DNA of 64,000 nucleotides from DASSNR01 sp036278935 (GTDB lineage: Bacteria; Gemmatimonadota; Gemmatimonadetes; Gemmatimonadales; Gemmatimonadaceae). A model generated the notes under the pieces. It had not been told where the DNA came from and searched no databases. It was given only the letters and a program-made list of their open reading frames with translations. The stretch covers positions 1 through 64,000 of the forward strand of contig DASUKA010000090.1 of assembly GCA_036278935.1 (NCBI GenBank), written 5' to 3'. A program made the translations under genes and the position numbers. Shown one piece after another: positions 8,573-17,568 of this stretch. Position 1 is the first letter of the stretch. Each line of letters opens with the position of its first letter.

Positions 8573-9207
8573 CGTACGCGGTCAAGGAGATCTTCTACAC
8601 GCTGCAGGGCGAGGGGGCGAACAGTGGACGTCCCGCCGTCTTCTGCCGCTTCGCCGGCTGCAATCTCTGGTCGGGACGCGAGGCCGATCGGGCGCGAGCG
8701 GTGTGCCGCTTCTGCGACACCGAGTTCGTCGGGACCGACGGCGATGGCGGCGGGAGCTTTCGTACGCCCGAAGATCTCGCCGCTGCGATCCGTGCGCGAT
8801 GGCCGGCTTGTGAAGCGCAGGGGACGCCGTTCGTCGTCTGTACCGGGGGCGAGCCGTTACTGCAGCTCGATGTCCCGCTCGTCGATGCGCTGCATAACCA
8901 GGGCTTCGAGATCGCGGTGGAGACGAACGGCACGCAGCCGGCGCCGGGCGGCATCGACTGGATATGCGTGAGCCCGAAGGCCGGTGCCGCGTTGGTGCTG
9001 CGCACTGGCTCCGAGCTCAAACTCGTCTATCCGCAGGAGGGCGCCCCGCCGAGCGATTTCGAGATGCTCGATTTCGCGCACTTCTTCCTGCAGCCGATGG
9101 ACGGCCCTCGCCTGACCGAGAACACGAGGCTGGCACTCGAGTACTGTCTCGCGCACCCCCGCTGGCGGCTCAGTCTCCAGACGCACAAGATGCTCGGCAT
9201 CCGCTGA
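8569..9207 (+). CDS. queE: 7-carboxy-7-deazaguanine synthase (radical SAM)
   Basis: A 212-residue QueE that rearranges 6-carboxytetrahydropterin into 7-carboxy-7-deazaguanine. The radical-SAM cluster motif is the CX14CX2C variant: Cys31, Cys46 and Cys49 in GCNLWSGREADRARAVCRFC. This is characteristic of one QueE subfamily and differs from standard CX3CX2C. The SAM-binding TGGEPLLQ follows. It starts with GTG 8569 overlapping the queC stop; in-frame codons further up lie inside queC. A perfect 22-bp hairpin begins at its stop codon. Together with queF and queC it covers the steps from carboxytetrahydropterin to preQ1. Confidence 0.94.
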   Translation: MTYAVKEIFYTLQGEGANSGRPAVFCRFAGCNLWSGREADRARAVCRFCDTEFVGTDGDGGGSFRTPEDLAAAIRARWPACEAQGTPFVVCTGGEPLLQLDVPLVDALHNQGFEIAVETNGTQPAPGGIDWICVSPKAGAALVLRTGSELKLVYPQEGAPPSDFEMLDFAHFFLQPMDGPRLTENTRLALEYCLAHPRWRLSLQTHKMLGIR

Positions 9208-9247
9208 CGGGCCGGCGCGTCGGCTCGACGCGCCGGCCCGTCAGCGG
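9201..9247. terminator. perfect 22-bp hairpin, bidirectional terminator candidate
   Basis: Positions 9201-9222 and 9226-9247 are exact reverse complements around a 3-base loop (gct). It includes the queE stop codon and lies 13 bp before the end of the convergent PRC-barrel gene. Neither side carries a clear T-run. Length and position between convergent genes suggest transcript-end formation for both. Confidence 0.7.
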
Positions 9248-9260
9248 CTCGGTGCCGATG

Positions 9261-9740
9261 CTATGCCCGCCGCCGTCCGTAGAACCGGTTCGTATCGAAG
9301 CACGCGTGATTGTAGAACTCCTGGTCCTGGCGTCCGGCCCATTGCGTTTCGGGCACCCACGAGTTCAGCACCTGGCGTTCGTAGTCGCGCGTGACCGGCC
9401 CATGATCGTAGGGTGGGAGCGCGCCGAGCCCTTTGCTTGGCTGGCTGTCGAGTAGCACCTCGTCGTTGTCATCATCCAGCCGCGCGCGCCCGATGGGAAT
9501 CAGCGTATGCTGGTCGGAATCGTCCAGGTCCACGTCCAGGTACCGCACCTGCTTGGCATCCACGTCGACGAGCAGCTTGTCGACCTCGCCGACCTTGTTG
9601 CCGTTGGCTGCCTTCACGTCCCAGCCCCGCGGATCGGGGTCCCCCTTGGAGATCTCGTAATCATCCAGCTTGTCGAGCGGAACGATGCGCCCGCTGGTGC
9701 GTCCCATGCCCGGCTGGTTCCGGTTCATGTTGGTATCCAT
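9261..9740 (-). CDS. PRC-barrel domain protein
   Basis: A 159-residue soluble protein. A PRC-barrel spans about residues 35-95 (DPRGWDVKAANGNKVGEVDK, then VRYLDVDLD and HTLIPIGRARL), the beta-barrel fold of photosynthetic reaction-centre H subunits and RimM. The N-terminus is polar and the C-terminus carries an acidic, aromatic tail (QDQEFYNHACFDTNRFYGRR). ATG 9740 has GGGAGGG upstream; a second ATG lies four codons in. Stand-alone PRC-barrel proteins are often stress-related, but the role here is unknown. The upstream lipoprotein frame overruns its start by 80 bp. Confidence 0.85.
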   Translation of the reverse strand: MDTNMNRNQPGMGRTSGRIVPLDKLDDYEISKGDPDPRGWDVKAANGNKVGEVDKLLVDVDAKQVRYLDVDLDDSDQHTLIPIGRARLDDDNDEVLLDSQPSKGLGALPPYDHGPVTRDYERQVLNSWVPETQWAGRQDQEFYNHACFDTNRFYGRRRA

Positions 9741-10635
9741 TGCGTCCCTCCCATCGAAACGTCCATAGGTTCACGAAGGGTGCCCGCCCGCGCCGCGCGT
9801 GGCTCGCGCCAACGATGCGAGTGCCGGCACCCGCCGGGCGACGACGACGCAACGATCGTGCTGACCAGCAGGCGCACGCCAACCTGATCGTGCGCGGGCC
9901 GGCGGACTGCTGGCGGCGTGTGAGGGGCAGGGGAGACGCTCCCACGCGGAGCGCATCGCGCTCAGCGGCGCGCGGCGCGGTGGTGTCCGGTGGAGAGGTC
10001 GTGTCCGGTGGAGTGACGGCCGTATCGGCCGCGGGGCGTTGCATGGCGCGGGCGGCCGCGGCAGCCCGGCGCAGGGTGCCGACGAACACGCGCGCGTCGT
10101 TCTTCGTGACCTGTACGGGGAAGCCGCCAAAATTGCGATTCGCGAAGAAGAGTGTGTACGTCACGGCCCGGCGCCGCACTCGCCGGGTGAAGGTCACCGC
10201 ACCGGCCACCACACCCGGCTCGGTGAGCGTGCTGCGCGATTCGACCGCGCGCCCGCGCCGGCTGCGCGCCCGGCTCGAGAGAATCTTGGTGGTCGTGGCG
10301 CCCCACTGGTCAACCGCATCAGGTGCGAACTCCAGCACGACATCCCCGCCAGGCGCGCTCACGGCCACCTCGACGCCGCTGTCCGGGCGCGCGTTCACAA
10401 TGACGGCCGCCTCGCCCATGGCCAGCTTGGCGATGGGCTCGTGGTGCACCACCGGCGCCGGAGGCGGAGCCGCGACAACGGGCGCCGGGGGCGGCGCCGT
10501 GGCGGGCCGCGTGGTGCCGCCGGACGCGCATCGCGCGAGGACGAACAGAAGCACGGCCGCGGCGCCGGCTCGAGCAGGTGCTCGGCCCGTGCGCTCGTGG
10601 CGGCGCCGATCGAAGGGGCAGGGAGCATGGCGCAT
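9661..10635 (-). CDS. putative lipoprotein, doubtful C-terminal end
   Basis: A 324-residue open frame starting at ATG 10635 (GTG 10638 directly before). Residues about 22-36 are hydrophobic, with a possible lipobox ending in Cys (VLLFVLARC). A Pro/Ala-rich linker follows, then a beta-rich region (PIAKLAMGEAAVIVNARPDS to ALFFANRNFGG). No family is recognised. After about residue 200 the sequence becomes TPPDTTSPPDTTA and then Arg-rich and unprotein-like, and it runs 80 bp into the PRC-barrel gene. A one-base slip near 9990 would end it at 9962. The first 200 residues are probably real; the tail probably is not. Confidence 0.45.
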   Translation of the reverse strand: MRHAPCPFDRRRHERTGRAPARAGAAAVLLFVLARCASGGTTRPATAPPPAPVVAAPPPAPVVHHEPIAKLAMGEAAVIVNARPDSGVEVAVSAPGGDVVLEFAPDAVDQWGATTTKILSSRARSRRGRAVESRSTLTEPGVVAGAVTFTRRVRRRAVTYTLFFANRNFGGFPVQVTKNDARVFVGTLRRAAAAARAMQRPAADTAVTPPDTTSPPDTTAPRAAERDALRVGASPLPLTRRQQSAGPRTIRLACACWSARSLRRRRPAGAGTRIVGASHARRGRAPFVNLWTFRWEGRNGYQHEPEPAGHGTHQRAHRSARQAG

Positions 10636-10644
10636 CACCCGGAC

Positions 10645-10673
10645 ACGAAAATCGCCGCATCGCCGCGCGTCAA
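10645..10673 (-). promoter_or_regulatory. sigma70-type promoter for the putative lipoprotein gene
   Basis: On the minus strand: TTGACG (10673-10668), a 17-bp spacer, then TTTCGT (10650-10645). The predicted transcript start falls at about 10638, on or next to the GTG/ATG start codons, implying a leaderless mRNA. The -10 box is weak. Confidence 0.4.
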
Positions 10674-10698
10674 GTTCGGCGCGCGCTCAGCCGCCCTG

Positions 10699-10727
10699 TT
10701 GCGGGCGCATGGCGTGCGGCATATTTG
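10699..10727 (+). promoter_or_regulatory. promoter for pyrR operon, -10 abutting the start codon
   Basis: TTGCGG (10699-10704), 17-bp spacer, TATTTG (10722-10727). Only 6 bases separate the -10 box from the pyrR ATG at 10734, so a transcript from here would begin at the start codon. No ribosome-binding site is visible before the ATG. The boxes are only moderately close to consensus. Confidence 0.4.
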
Positions 10728-10733
10728 TCGGCG

Positions 10734-11281
10734 ATGCCGACACGTGATTCTACACTGCTGAACGCCCGGGCCATCGATCGCACCCTCCGGCGTATGGCCG
10801 ACGAGATCATCGAGCTCAATGAGGGCACCGACGATGTCGTCCTCGTCGGAATCCAGCGCCGGGGCGTGCAACTCGCGGACCGCATGGCCCGGATGATCCA
10901 GGAACAGGAAGGCGTCGAGATTCCTCGCGGCGCGCTCGATATCACCCTCTACCGCGACGACCTGCAGACCGTTGGCCCCCGCCCGGTGGTGGGGCCGACC
11001 GACCTGCCGTGGAATCTCGACGGCAAGCGCGTGGTGATTGTCGACGATGTGCTCTACACGGGTCGCACCGTGCGCGCGGCACTGGACGAGCTGGCGGACT
11101 TCGGGCGGCCGTCGCGTATTGCGCTCGCCGTGCTGGTGGACCGCGGCGGGCGCGAGCTGCCGATTCGCGCGGACATCGTCGGGAAGTCCGTCGGGGTGGC
11201 GCCGAGGGACCGGGTGGATGTGTTGGTCAGCGAGCTGGATGGACGCGATGCCGTGGTGCTGGTGAAGGGAGGCGACGGGGA

Positions 11282-11285
<4 letters not shown>
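10734..11285 (+). CDS. pyrR: PyrR-type uracil phosphoribosyltransferase / pyrimidine regulator
   Basis: A 183-residue PRTase. It has the PyrR-like N-terminus (ARAIDRTLRRMADEIIE) and the PRPP-binding motif VVIVDDVLYTGRTVRAALD (about 101-119). PyrR proteins convert uracil and PRPP to UMP, and in many bacteria they attenuate pyr transcription by binding the mRNA leader. Here it is first in pyrR-pyrB-pyrC, and the promoter candidate leaves no room for a leader. If RNA control exists it would have to act elsewhere. ATG 10734 matches the family N-terminus. The stop overlaps pyrB as GTGA. Confidence 0.93.
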
Positions 11286-12243
<958 letters not shown>

Positions 12244-12244
<1 letters not shown>

Positions 12245-13530
12245 TGCGACCCATCCTGCTCCGTGGCGGCCGCCTGCTCGATCCGTCGCAGCGGCTGGAC
12301 GAATGCGGCGATCTTCTCCTGTCGGACGGGCGCGTGGCACAGTTGGGCGGGACGATCCAGGCGAGCGGCGATGCGGAGGTGGTGGAGTGCGCAGGGATGG
12401 TGGTGGCGCCGGGTTTCATCGACGTCCACTGCCACCTGCGTGAGCCGGGGCGCGAAGATGTGGAGACCGTCGCCACCGGGGCGCGCGCCGCGGCGGCCGG
12501 CGGGTTCACGGCCGTGTGCGCCATGCCCAACACCGAGCCGGTGACGGACAATCAGGCAGCGGTCGGCTTCATCATCCGCCAGGCGATGCGCGCTGGTGCC
12601 GCGCGCGTCTACCCCATCGGTGCCATCTCCCTGGGGCAGCGGGGCGAGGCGCTGGCCGAGTTCGGCGAGATGGTGGGTGCCGGGGCCGTGGCGGTGAGCG
12701 ACGACGGCCATCCGGTGGTGAGCGCGCATCTCATGCGCACCGCGCTGGAGTATGCGCAGGCATTCGACATTCCCGTCATCGACCACTGCGAGGAGCCCAC
12801 GCTCGCGAACGGGGGCTCCATGAACGAGGGGCTCATGAGCGCGCGGCTGGGGCTCAAGGGGATCCCGGCGGAGGCGGAAGAGATCATGGTCGCGCGCGAT
12901 ATCCTGCTCGCGCGCCTCACGGGCGGGCACGTGCATCTGGCACACATGAGCACCGCCGGTTCGGTGGAGCTTATCCGCTGGGGGAAGGAGCGAGGGATTC
13001 ACGTGACCGCCGAAGTCACGCCGCATCACCTCACGCTCACCGAGGCGGCCGTGGCCGGCTACGATACGTACGCCAAGATGAACCCGCCGCTTCGCACGTC
13101 GGCGGATATCGCCGCGTTGCAGGAGGCCGTGCGCGATGGGACCATCGACTTCGTGGCCACGGATCATGCCCCGCACCACTATGATGCGAAGGAGCGCGAG
13201 TTCGCCGACGCACCGTTTGGCATCGTCGGGCTGGAGACGGCGCTCGCGCTCGTGGTCACCGAGCTGGTGGGCTCGGGAGTACTCGATCTCCCCACACTGG
13301 TCGATCGGATGTCCGTGGCGCCCGCGCGCGTCTTCAAACTTCCCGGCGGCACGCTGGCCGTCGGCGGATGCGCTGACGTCACGGTGTTCGATCCGGATCG
13401 GCAATGGGTGGTGGAACCATCGGCCTTTCTCTCCAAGGGGCGGAATACCCCGTACGCCGGGAAGGCATTGCGCGGTCGAGCGTCATGTACCATTGTCGGC
13501 GGACGGATCGTCTACCGGCTGGAAGGGTAA
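12244..13530 (+). CDS. pyrC: dihydroorotase
   Basis: A 428-residue type I (PyrC/AllB-like) dihydroorotase that cyclises carbamoyl aspartate. Metal ligands are His62 and His64 in FIDVHCHLREPG, with further residues in DHCEEPT, HLAHMST and ATDHAPHHY. All the key residues are present, so it should be catalytically active and not one of the inactive paralogues some bacteria pair with PyrB. ATG 12244 shares its A with the pyrB stop. Confidence 0.96.
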
Positions 13531-13537
13531 GCGTCCC

Positions 13538-14194
13538 GTGGACGTTCTGGCATCGGCGCGGCGCGGGATCGTCGACGTGTGCCACCGGCTGTACGACAAG
13601 GGGCTGATCGCGGGGCCTGACGGCAACGTATCGGTGCGGGTGGGGGCGGACCGGGTGTTGGTGACGCCGGGCGGCATGCGAAAGGCGGACGTTCTGGCGG
13701 CCGATCTGGTGGAGGTCACGCTGGCCGGTGAGCGGGTCGGCGGAGAGCGGGGGCCATCGTCGGAACTTGCGGTACACCTGCGCATCTACGCCGCTCGGGG
13801 CGATGTGCGGGCTGTCGTGCATGCGCACCCGCCGGTGGCCACGGGGTTCGCCGTCGCCGGCGAGGGGTTTCCCCCGAGCGTGCTGCCGGAGCTCATCTGC
13901 CAGGTGGGCGAGGTGCCGCTCGTGCCGTACGCTGCGCCGGGGACCGCGGAGCTTGCGGCGCGCCTCGACCCGTATCTCGCAGTGCACGACGCCTTTCTCC
14001 TGGCGAACCATGGCGCCGTCACCACGGGACCGACGCTCGACGTGGCGCACCAGCGGATGGAGAGTTTGGAGCACGCGGCGCGTATTATTCTCGCGGCGCG
14101 GCTCCTGGGACGCGTGAACACATTGACCCCCGCCCAGGCTGCGGAGCTACTGGCGGGGCGCACGCCCGGAGGGTCCGGGTGGGTGGACAGGTGA
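13538..14194 (+). CDS. class II aldolase/adducin family protein (L-fuculose-phosphate aldolase-like)
   Basis: A 218-residue zinc aldolase. Family residues are present: GNVSVR (30-34), TPGG (43-46), PSSE with Glu76, zinc ligands His95 and His97 in HAHPP, and the third His158 in LANHGAVT. Such enzymes cleave ketose or aldose phosphates to dihydroxyacetone phosphate and an aldehyde, or act in related epimerase or methionine-salvage steps; the substrate cannot be assigned. GTG 13538 starts 7 bp after pyrC, with GGAAGGG inside the pyrC end. It probably travels with the pyr operon, but its link to pyrimidines is unclear. Confidence 0.85.
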   Translation: MDVLASARRGIVDVCHRLYDKGLIAGPDGNVSVRVGADRVLVTPGGMRKADVLAADLVEVTLAGERVGGERGPSSELAVHLRIYAARGDVRAVVHAHPPVATGFAVAGEGFPPSVLPELICQVGEVPLVPYAAPGTAELAARLDPYLAVHDAFLLANHGAVTTGPTLDVAHQRMESLEHAARIILAARLLGRVNTLTPAQAAELLAGRTPGGSGWVDR

Positions 14195-14225
14195 ACGACA
14201 CCGGACAGCACAGGCGGAACACGAG

Positions 14226-15131
14226 ATGACGAACTCAGCAACCAAGTCGGAGCAGGCCGTCGAGGCCCTGTTCGCCGAGCGGCAGCAGTACGAGGGATGG
14301 TTGGCGGCACTCGAAGGCAGGCGGGCCGCCACGCCGGCTCATATCTATCACCGCGTGCATGCCGATTACACGGCGCGTCTGCAGCGGGTGATGGAAGAGC
14401 TCGGGACGCACCGGGCGGTGCTGCAGGAGCTGGAGAGCACGCTCATGGATCGGCTCACCTCCCTGGACATCGACGAGGCCAAGTACCGGGATGAGGCGGC
14501 GGAAGCCGAGCTGCGCGCGGCGGTGGGGGAGCTGACGCCCGAGCAGCATCGCGAGGTAGCGGAGCGGGCCGAGAGCGCGCTCGCCTCCATCGCCGGCGAG
14601 CGGGAATCCTTGGCGCCCGAGCTCTCGCGCGTACGTTCGGTGCTCGATCTGGGCGCTCCGGCTCCCGCGGAGGATGAGGCGGGCCGGGCGCACGAGGGCG
14701 CGGGCGCGTCGGCCGGCATGGCTGGTAGGGAGCCCGCGCACTCCGGGGCGACCGAGAGCGATGTTCCGGAGGACAGTGACCATGGTAGCTTCGATGAGCT
14801 GAACTTCCTGAAGTCGCTGGTGACCCCTCCCTCCGAGGCGACGGCGGTCCCGAGCGGCGTGGGCGCAGCTGATTCCCATGGCGGAGCGAGCGCGGCGCGG
14901 AGCGCGGCGGCATCACATTCGTCGGGGCACTCCGGAGCGGACGCAGCGACGTCGCAGGACGTTCAGAATGGTGCCGGCCGGACGGCCGTGGATTCGGGCT
15001 CCATGCCTGCGTATCTGCGCGATGTGCAGCCGGAGCAGGTCAAGACGCTCAAGTGCCAGGAATGCGGCACGTTGAACTATCCGACCGAGTGGTATTGCGA
15101 GCGTTGCGGCGCGGAGCTGGCGGCGCTCTGA
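14226..15131 (+). CDS. coiled-coil protein with C-terminal zinc ribbon, unknown function
   Basis: A 301-residue soluble protein. Residues 1-140 are charged and helical and probably form a coiled coil (EQAVEALFAERQQYEGWLAA, RLQRVMEELGTHRAVLQELE). Residues about 145-260 are Ala/Ser/Gly-rich and probably disordered. The C-terminus is a rubredoxin-like zinc ribbon with Cys pairs in LKCQECGTLN and WYCERCGAEL, binding one zinc. It is last in the pyr-aldolase run, 31 bp after the aldolase, and is followed by a strong terminator hairpin. No family is recognised; a scaffold role is a guess. Confidence 0.8.
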   Translation: MTNSATKSEQAVEALFAERQQYEGWLAALEGRRAATPAHIYHRVHADYTARLQRVMEELGTHRAVLQELESTLMDRLTSLDIDEAKYRDEAAEAELRAAVGELTPEQHREVAERAESALASIAGERESLAPELSRVRSVLDLGAPAPAEDEAGRAHEGAGASAGMAGREPAHSGATESDVPEDSDHGSFDELNFLKSLVTPPSEATAVPSGVGAADSHGGASAARSAAASHSSGHSGADAATSQDVQNGAGRTAVDSGSMPAYLRDVQPEQVKTLKCQECGTLNYPTEWYCERCGAELAAL

Positions 15132-15151
15132 CCTGGGCGCCGGTACACCAG

Positions 15152-15200
15152 CGCAACGAGAGCGGCCCGGATCATTTCGATCCGGGCCGCTCTCGTTGCG
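15152..15200. terminator. perfect 22-bp hairpin, bidirectional terminator candidate
   Basis: Positions 15152-15173 and 15179-15200 are exact reverse complements around a 5-base loop (atttc). It sits between the zinc-ribbon gene (stop 15131) and the convergent rpsT (stop 15229). No long T-run follows on either side. It is the same design as the hairpin at 9201-9247. Confidence 0.75.
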
Positions 15201-15228
15201 TCTCGTCGCCGGAGCGCGGACTGGCCGA

Positions 15229-15462
15229 TCAGGCCGAGCGCGCCAAGCGGCTCTTCCGGCGCGCGGCAGCGTTCTTGTGAATCAGCCCCTTCCGGGCGGA
15301 CCGATCCAGCAACTGAACGGCGCGGCGGCGCTCGGTGTCCGAGGCCCCCTCAGCACGGGCTTTCTTGAGCGCGGTGCGCAACGCCGCGCGTTGCGCACGA
15401 TTGCGGACCGCGGCGGCCCGTGACTTCCGCATGTCTTTCTTTGCGGAGCGGGTATTCGGCAC
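15229..15462 (-). CDS. rpsT: 30S ribosomal protein S20
   Basis: A 77-residue, very basic S20 (MPNTRSAKKDMRKSRAAAVR), slightly shorter than the usual 85-90. It binds 16S rRNA in the 30S subunit. The start is GTG at 15462 with GGAGAG seven bases upstream. It is monocistronic, with its own promoter at 15512-15540 and a shared terminator hairpin downstream. Confidence 0.95.
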   Translation of the reverse strand: MPNTRSAKKDMRKSRAAAVRNRAQRAALRTALKKARAEGASDTERRRAVQLLDRSARKGLIHKNAAARRKSRLARSA

Positions 15463-15511
15463 GACAGCTCTCCAGGGAATGATGCGATACAGCTATGAAT
15501 TTGGAAGGCGT

Positions 15512-15540
15512 AACGTACCGGCGGCCACAGGGCATGTCAA
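15512..15540 (-). promoter_or_regulatory. promoter of rpsT
   Basis: Minus strand: TTGACA (15540-15535), 17-bp spacer, TACGTT (15517-15512). A consensus -35 and a good -10 sit about 50 bp upstream of the GTG start. Confidence 0.7.
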
Positions 15541-15554
15541 GGCGCCGCAGCGTT

Positions 15555-15583
15555 TTGACACCCTTTCGCGGCGTCACTAGCTT
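15555..15583 (+). promoter_or_regulatory. promoter of M50 protease-scpAB operon
   Basis: TTGACA (15555-15560), 17-bp spacer, TAGCTT (15578-15583). It is divergent from the rpsT promoter, with only 14 bp between the two -35 boxes, so the two polymerases may compete. Confidence 0.65.
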
Positions 15584-15633
15584 TCGCGCGATTAGCCCAG
15601 TGTTCAACGTCGTCCCCTTTTCAGTCTCCAGTC

Positions 15634-16311
15634 GTGCAACAAATCGGTACCTTCCTGCTCATGGCGCCCATGCTGCTCTTCTCCATGGTCGCCCATGAAT
15701 ATGCGCACGGGTATGCGGCGCTCCGGCAGGGAGATCCCACCGCCTATGAGCTCGGGCGGCTGACCTGGAATCCGGTGCGGCACATCGATCCGTTCATGAC
15801 GGTCATCCTGCCGCTGATCCTCTTTTTCACCCATATGCCCATCCTGGGGGGAGCCAAGCCGGTACCGGTGAACCCCCGGAACTATCGGCGCTACAAGCGC
15901 GGCGACATTATCGTCTCGCTCGCCGGCGTGGCGACCAACCTGGCGATCGCCGTCCTCTGCGTGCCGCTGATCATTCTGGCGGGGCTCGTCGGGCGGGTGC
16001 TCCCCGCGGCAGTGCCGAGCCTGGCCCTGCTGCAGGCCATGCTGCACTTTGGGGTGGTGTTCAATCTCATTCTGGTGACGTTCAACCTGATCCCCATCCC
16101 GCCGCTCGATGGCTCGCACGTCATCAAGCACCTGCTGCCGCCCGCATGGTCGTTGCGATACCAGCAGGTGGGACGCTTCGGCATCATCCTGCTGTTGCTG
16201 CTGCTGTTCTATACCCCGGTGAGCTGGTGGATCTGGCCGGTGAACGCGGGCGCGCAGCTCCTGCTCGCGCCGGCTGCGGCGTTCCATCTGCCAACCACGC
16301 TCGCGTTGTGA
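15634..16311 (+). CDS. site-2 protease-like M50 zinc metallopeptidase
   Basis: A 225-residue intramembrane metalloprotease of the short YwhC/SREBP type. Active-site HEYAH (21-25) lies in the first helix and the third ligand Asp is in NLIPIPPLDGS (about 150-160). Several long hydrophobic segments make up the rest. Full S2P proteins such as RseP carry PDZ domains; this one has none. GTG 15634 is the first good start, but with no clear ribosome-binding site; an ATG ten codons in is an alternative. The substrate is unknown. Its stop overlaps scpA (GTGA). Confidence 0.9.
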   Translation: MQQIGTFLLMAPMLLFSMVAHEYAHGYAALRQGDPTAYELGRLTWNPVRHIDPFMTVILPLILFFTHMPILGGAKPVPVNPRNYRRYKRGDIIVSLAGVATNLAIAVLCVPLIILAGLVGRVLPAAVPSLALLQAMLHFGVVFNLILVTFNLIPIPPLDGSHVIKHLLPPAWSLRYQQVGRFGIILLLLLLFYTPVSWWIWPVNAGAQLLLAPAAAFHLPTTLAL

Positions 16312-17051
16312 GCGCGCTCGCCCCCGCCCAGGCCGCTGCAGCCGCCACGCCCTTCATCGTCGAGCTCGACGACTTCTCGGGCCCGCTCGACCTTCTGCTC
16401 ACGCTGATCCGCGAGGAGCAGGTGGAGGTCACGGATATCCCGATCGCCCGGATCTGCGAGCAGTTCCTGGCGCGCATCCATTCGCTTGGCCTGGCGGAGG
16501 CGGCGGAATATCTGGAGATGGCGGCCCGGCTGCTCCGCATCAAGGCACAGTTGCTCCTGCCGCGTTCCGGCGAGGGCGAGGGGTGGGAGGATCCGCGCGC
16601 CGAGCTGGTGCGCCGCCTGCTCGAGTACCAGCAGATACGGGAGGTGGTGGACGTGCTGGAGGAGTACGGCGAGGCACGCCGGAACCGCTTCGCACGGGGG
16701 TACGTTCCGGATGCACCGGCGGCACCGCTCGCCCCGCTCGCGCTCTCGCTGCCCGATCTGTTGACCGCCGTGGATCGCGTCCTTCGCCTGGCGCGTAAGC
16801 CACTCGTCCACGATGTCGTCCCACGCGCCCTGGACGTGGATGGCGCGATCGCGGCCATCCGGTCCGTCCTGACCCGGAGCGGCCGGGCCCGGTGGTGCGA
16901 TGTCGTTGAGCTGGACGCCGAGCCCTGGTGGGTGCTCTCGGCGTTGCTCGCGCTGCTGGAGATGGCGCGACGAGGCGAGCTGCGCGTGGACCAGCCCCGT
17001 CCCTTTGCTCCCGTGGAGATCATCCGTGACGCCGCTGGCGAAGCTGCTTGA
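16308..17051 (+). CDS. scpA: segregation and condensation protein A (kleisin)
   Basis: A 247-residue ScpA, the kleisin that bridges SMC heads with ScpB in chromosome condensation. The typical N-terminus is FIVELDDFSGPLDLLLTLIR, followed by DIPIARICEQFL and ARLLRIKAQLLLP. The C-terminal winged helix ends at ARRGELRVDQPRPFAPVEI. GTG 16308 overlaps the previous stop, and upstream in-frame codons lie inside the M50 gene. It overlaps scpB by 26 bp, pointing to coupled expression. smc itself is not in the window. Confidence 0.94.
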   Translation: MSALAPAQAAAAATPFIVELDDFSGPLDLLLTLIREEQVEVTDIPIARICEQFLARIHSLGLAEAAEYLEMAARLLRIKAQLLLPRSGEGEGWEDPRAELVRRLLEYQQIREVVDVLEEYGEARRNRFARGYVPDAPAAPLAPLALSLPDLLTAVDRVLRLARKPLVHDVVPRALDVDGAIAAIRSVLTRSGRARWCDVVELDAEPWWVLSALLALLEMARRGELRVDQPRPFAPVEIIRDAAGEAA

Positions 17052-17568
17052 GGCCGCGCTCTTCGCGAGCGGACGTCCGGTGCCCATCGAGGAGCTGGCG
17101 GTGCTCGATCCTGACGCCTCGCGCGCCCAGCTGGCGCTCGCGCTGGACGAGCTCCGCACATGCTATGATGCGGAGGGGCACGGCGTGGAGTTGGTGGAGC
17201 TCGCCGGCGGGTGGCAGCTCCTGACGCGTCCCGAATACACCGAGACGATCGAACGCGCCCACCTGGCGGCGCGCCCGCAGCGGCTGTCGGCCGCGGCGCT
17301 CGAGACGCTCGCGATCGTCGCGTACCGCCAGCCGATCGGGCGTGCCGCCGTCGAGGAGATCCGCGGCGTCTCGGCGGGCGGAATGCTCAAGACGCTGCTG
17401 GAGCGCGGACTGATCGATGTCGTGGGCCGCGCGGAGGGACTCGGACGGCCGCTGCTCTACGGCACCACGAGCGCGTTCCTCGCGCACTTCGCGCTCCGTC
17501 ATCTGAACGAGCTGCCCCGGGCCGACGAGCTGGCGATCGCCCTCCGCGACGACTCCGTCACCTCATGA
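17026..17568 (+). CDS. scpB: segregation and condensation protein B
   Basis: A 180-residue ScpB with two winged helices, the dimeric partner of ScpA in the SMC complex. Signatures are LEAALFASGRPV near the N-terminus and LSAAALETLAIVAYRQPIGR (about 84-103), then VSAGGMLKTLLERGLIDVVGR and LGRPLLYGTT. GTG 17026 lies within the scpA end; the family N-terminus VTPLAKLLEAALFAS fits this start. The stop overlaps the next gene as ATGA. Confidence 0.94.
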   Translation: MTPLAKLLEAALFASGRPVPIEELAVLDPDASRAQLALALDELRTCYDAEGHGVELVELAGGWQLLTRPEYTETIERAHLAARPQRLSAAALETLAIVAYRQPIGRAAVEEIRGVSAGGMLKTLLERGLIDVVGRAEGLGRPLLYGTTSAFLAHFALRHLNELPRADELAIALRDDSVTS

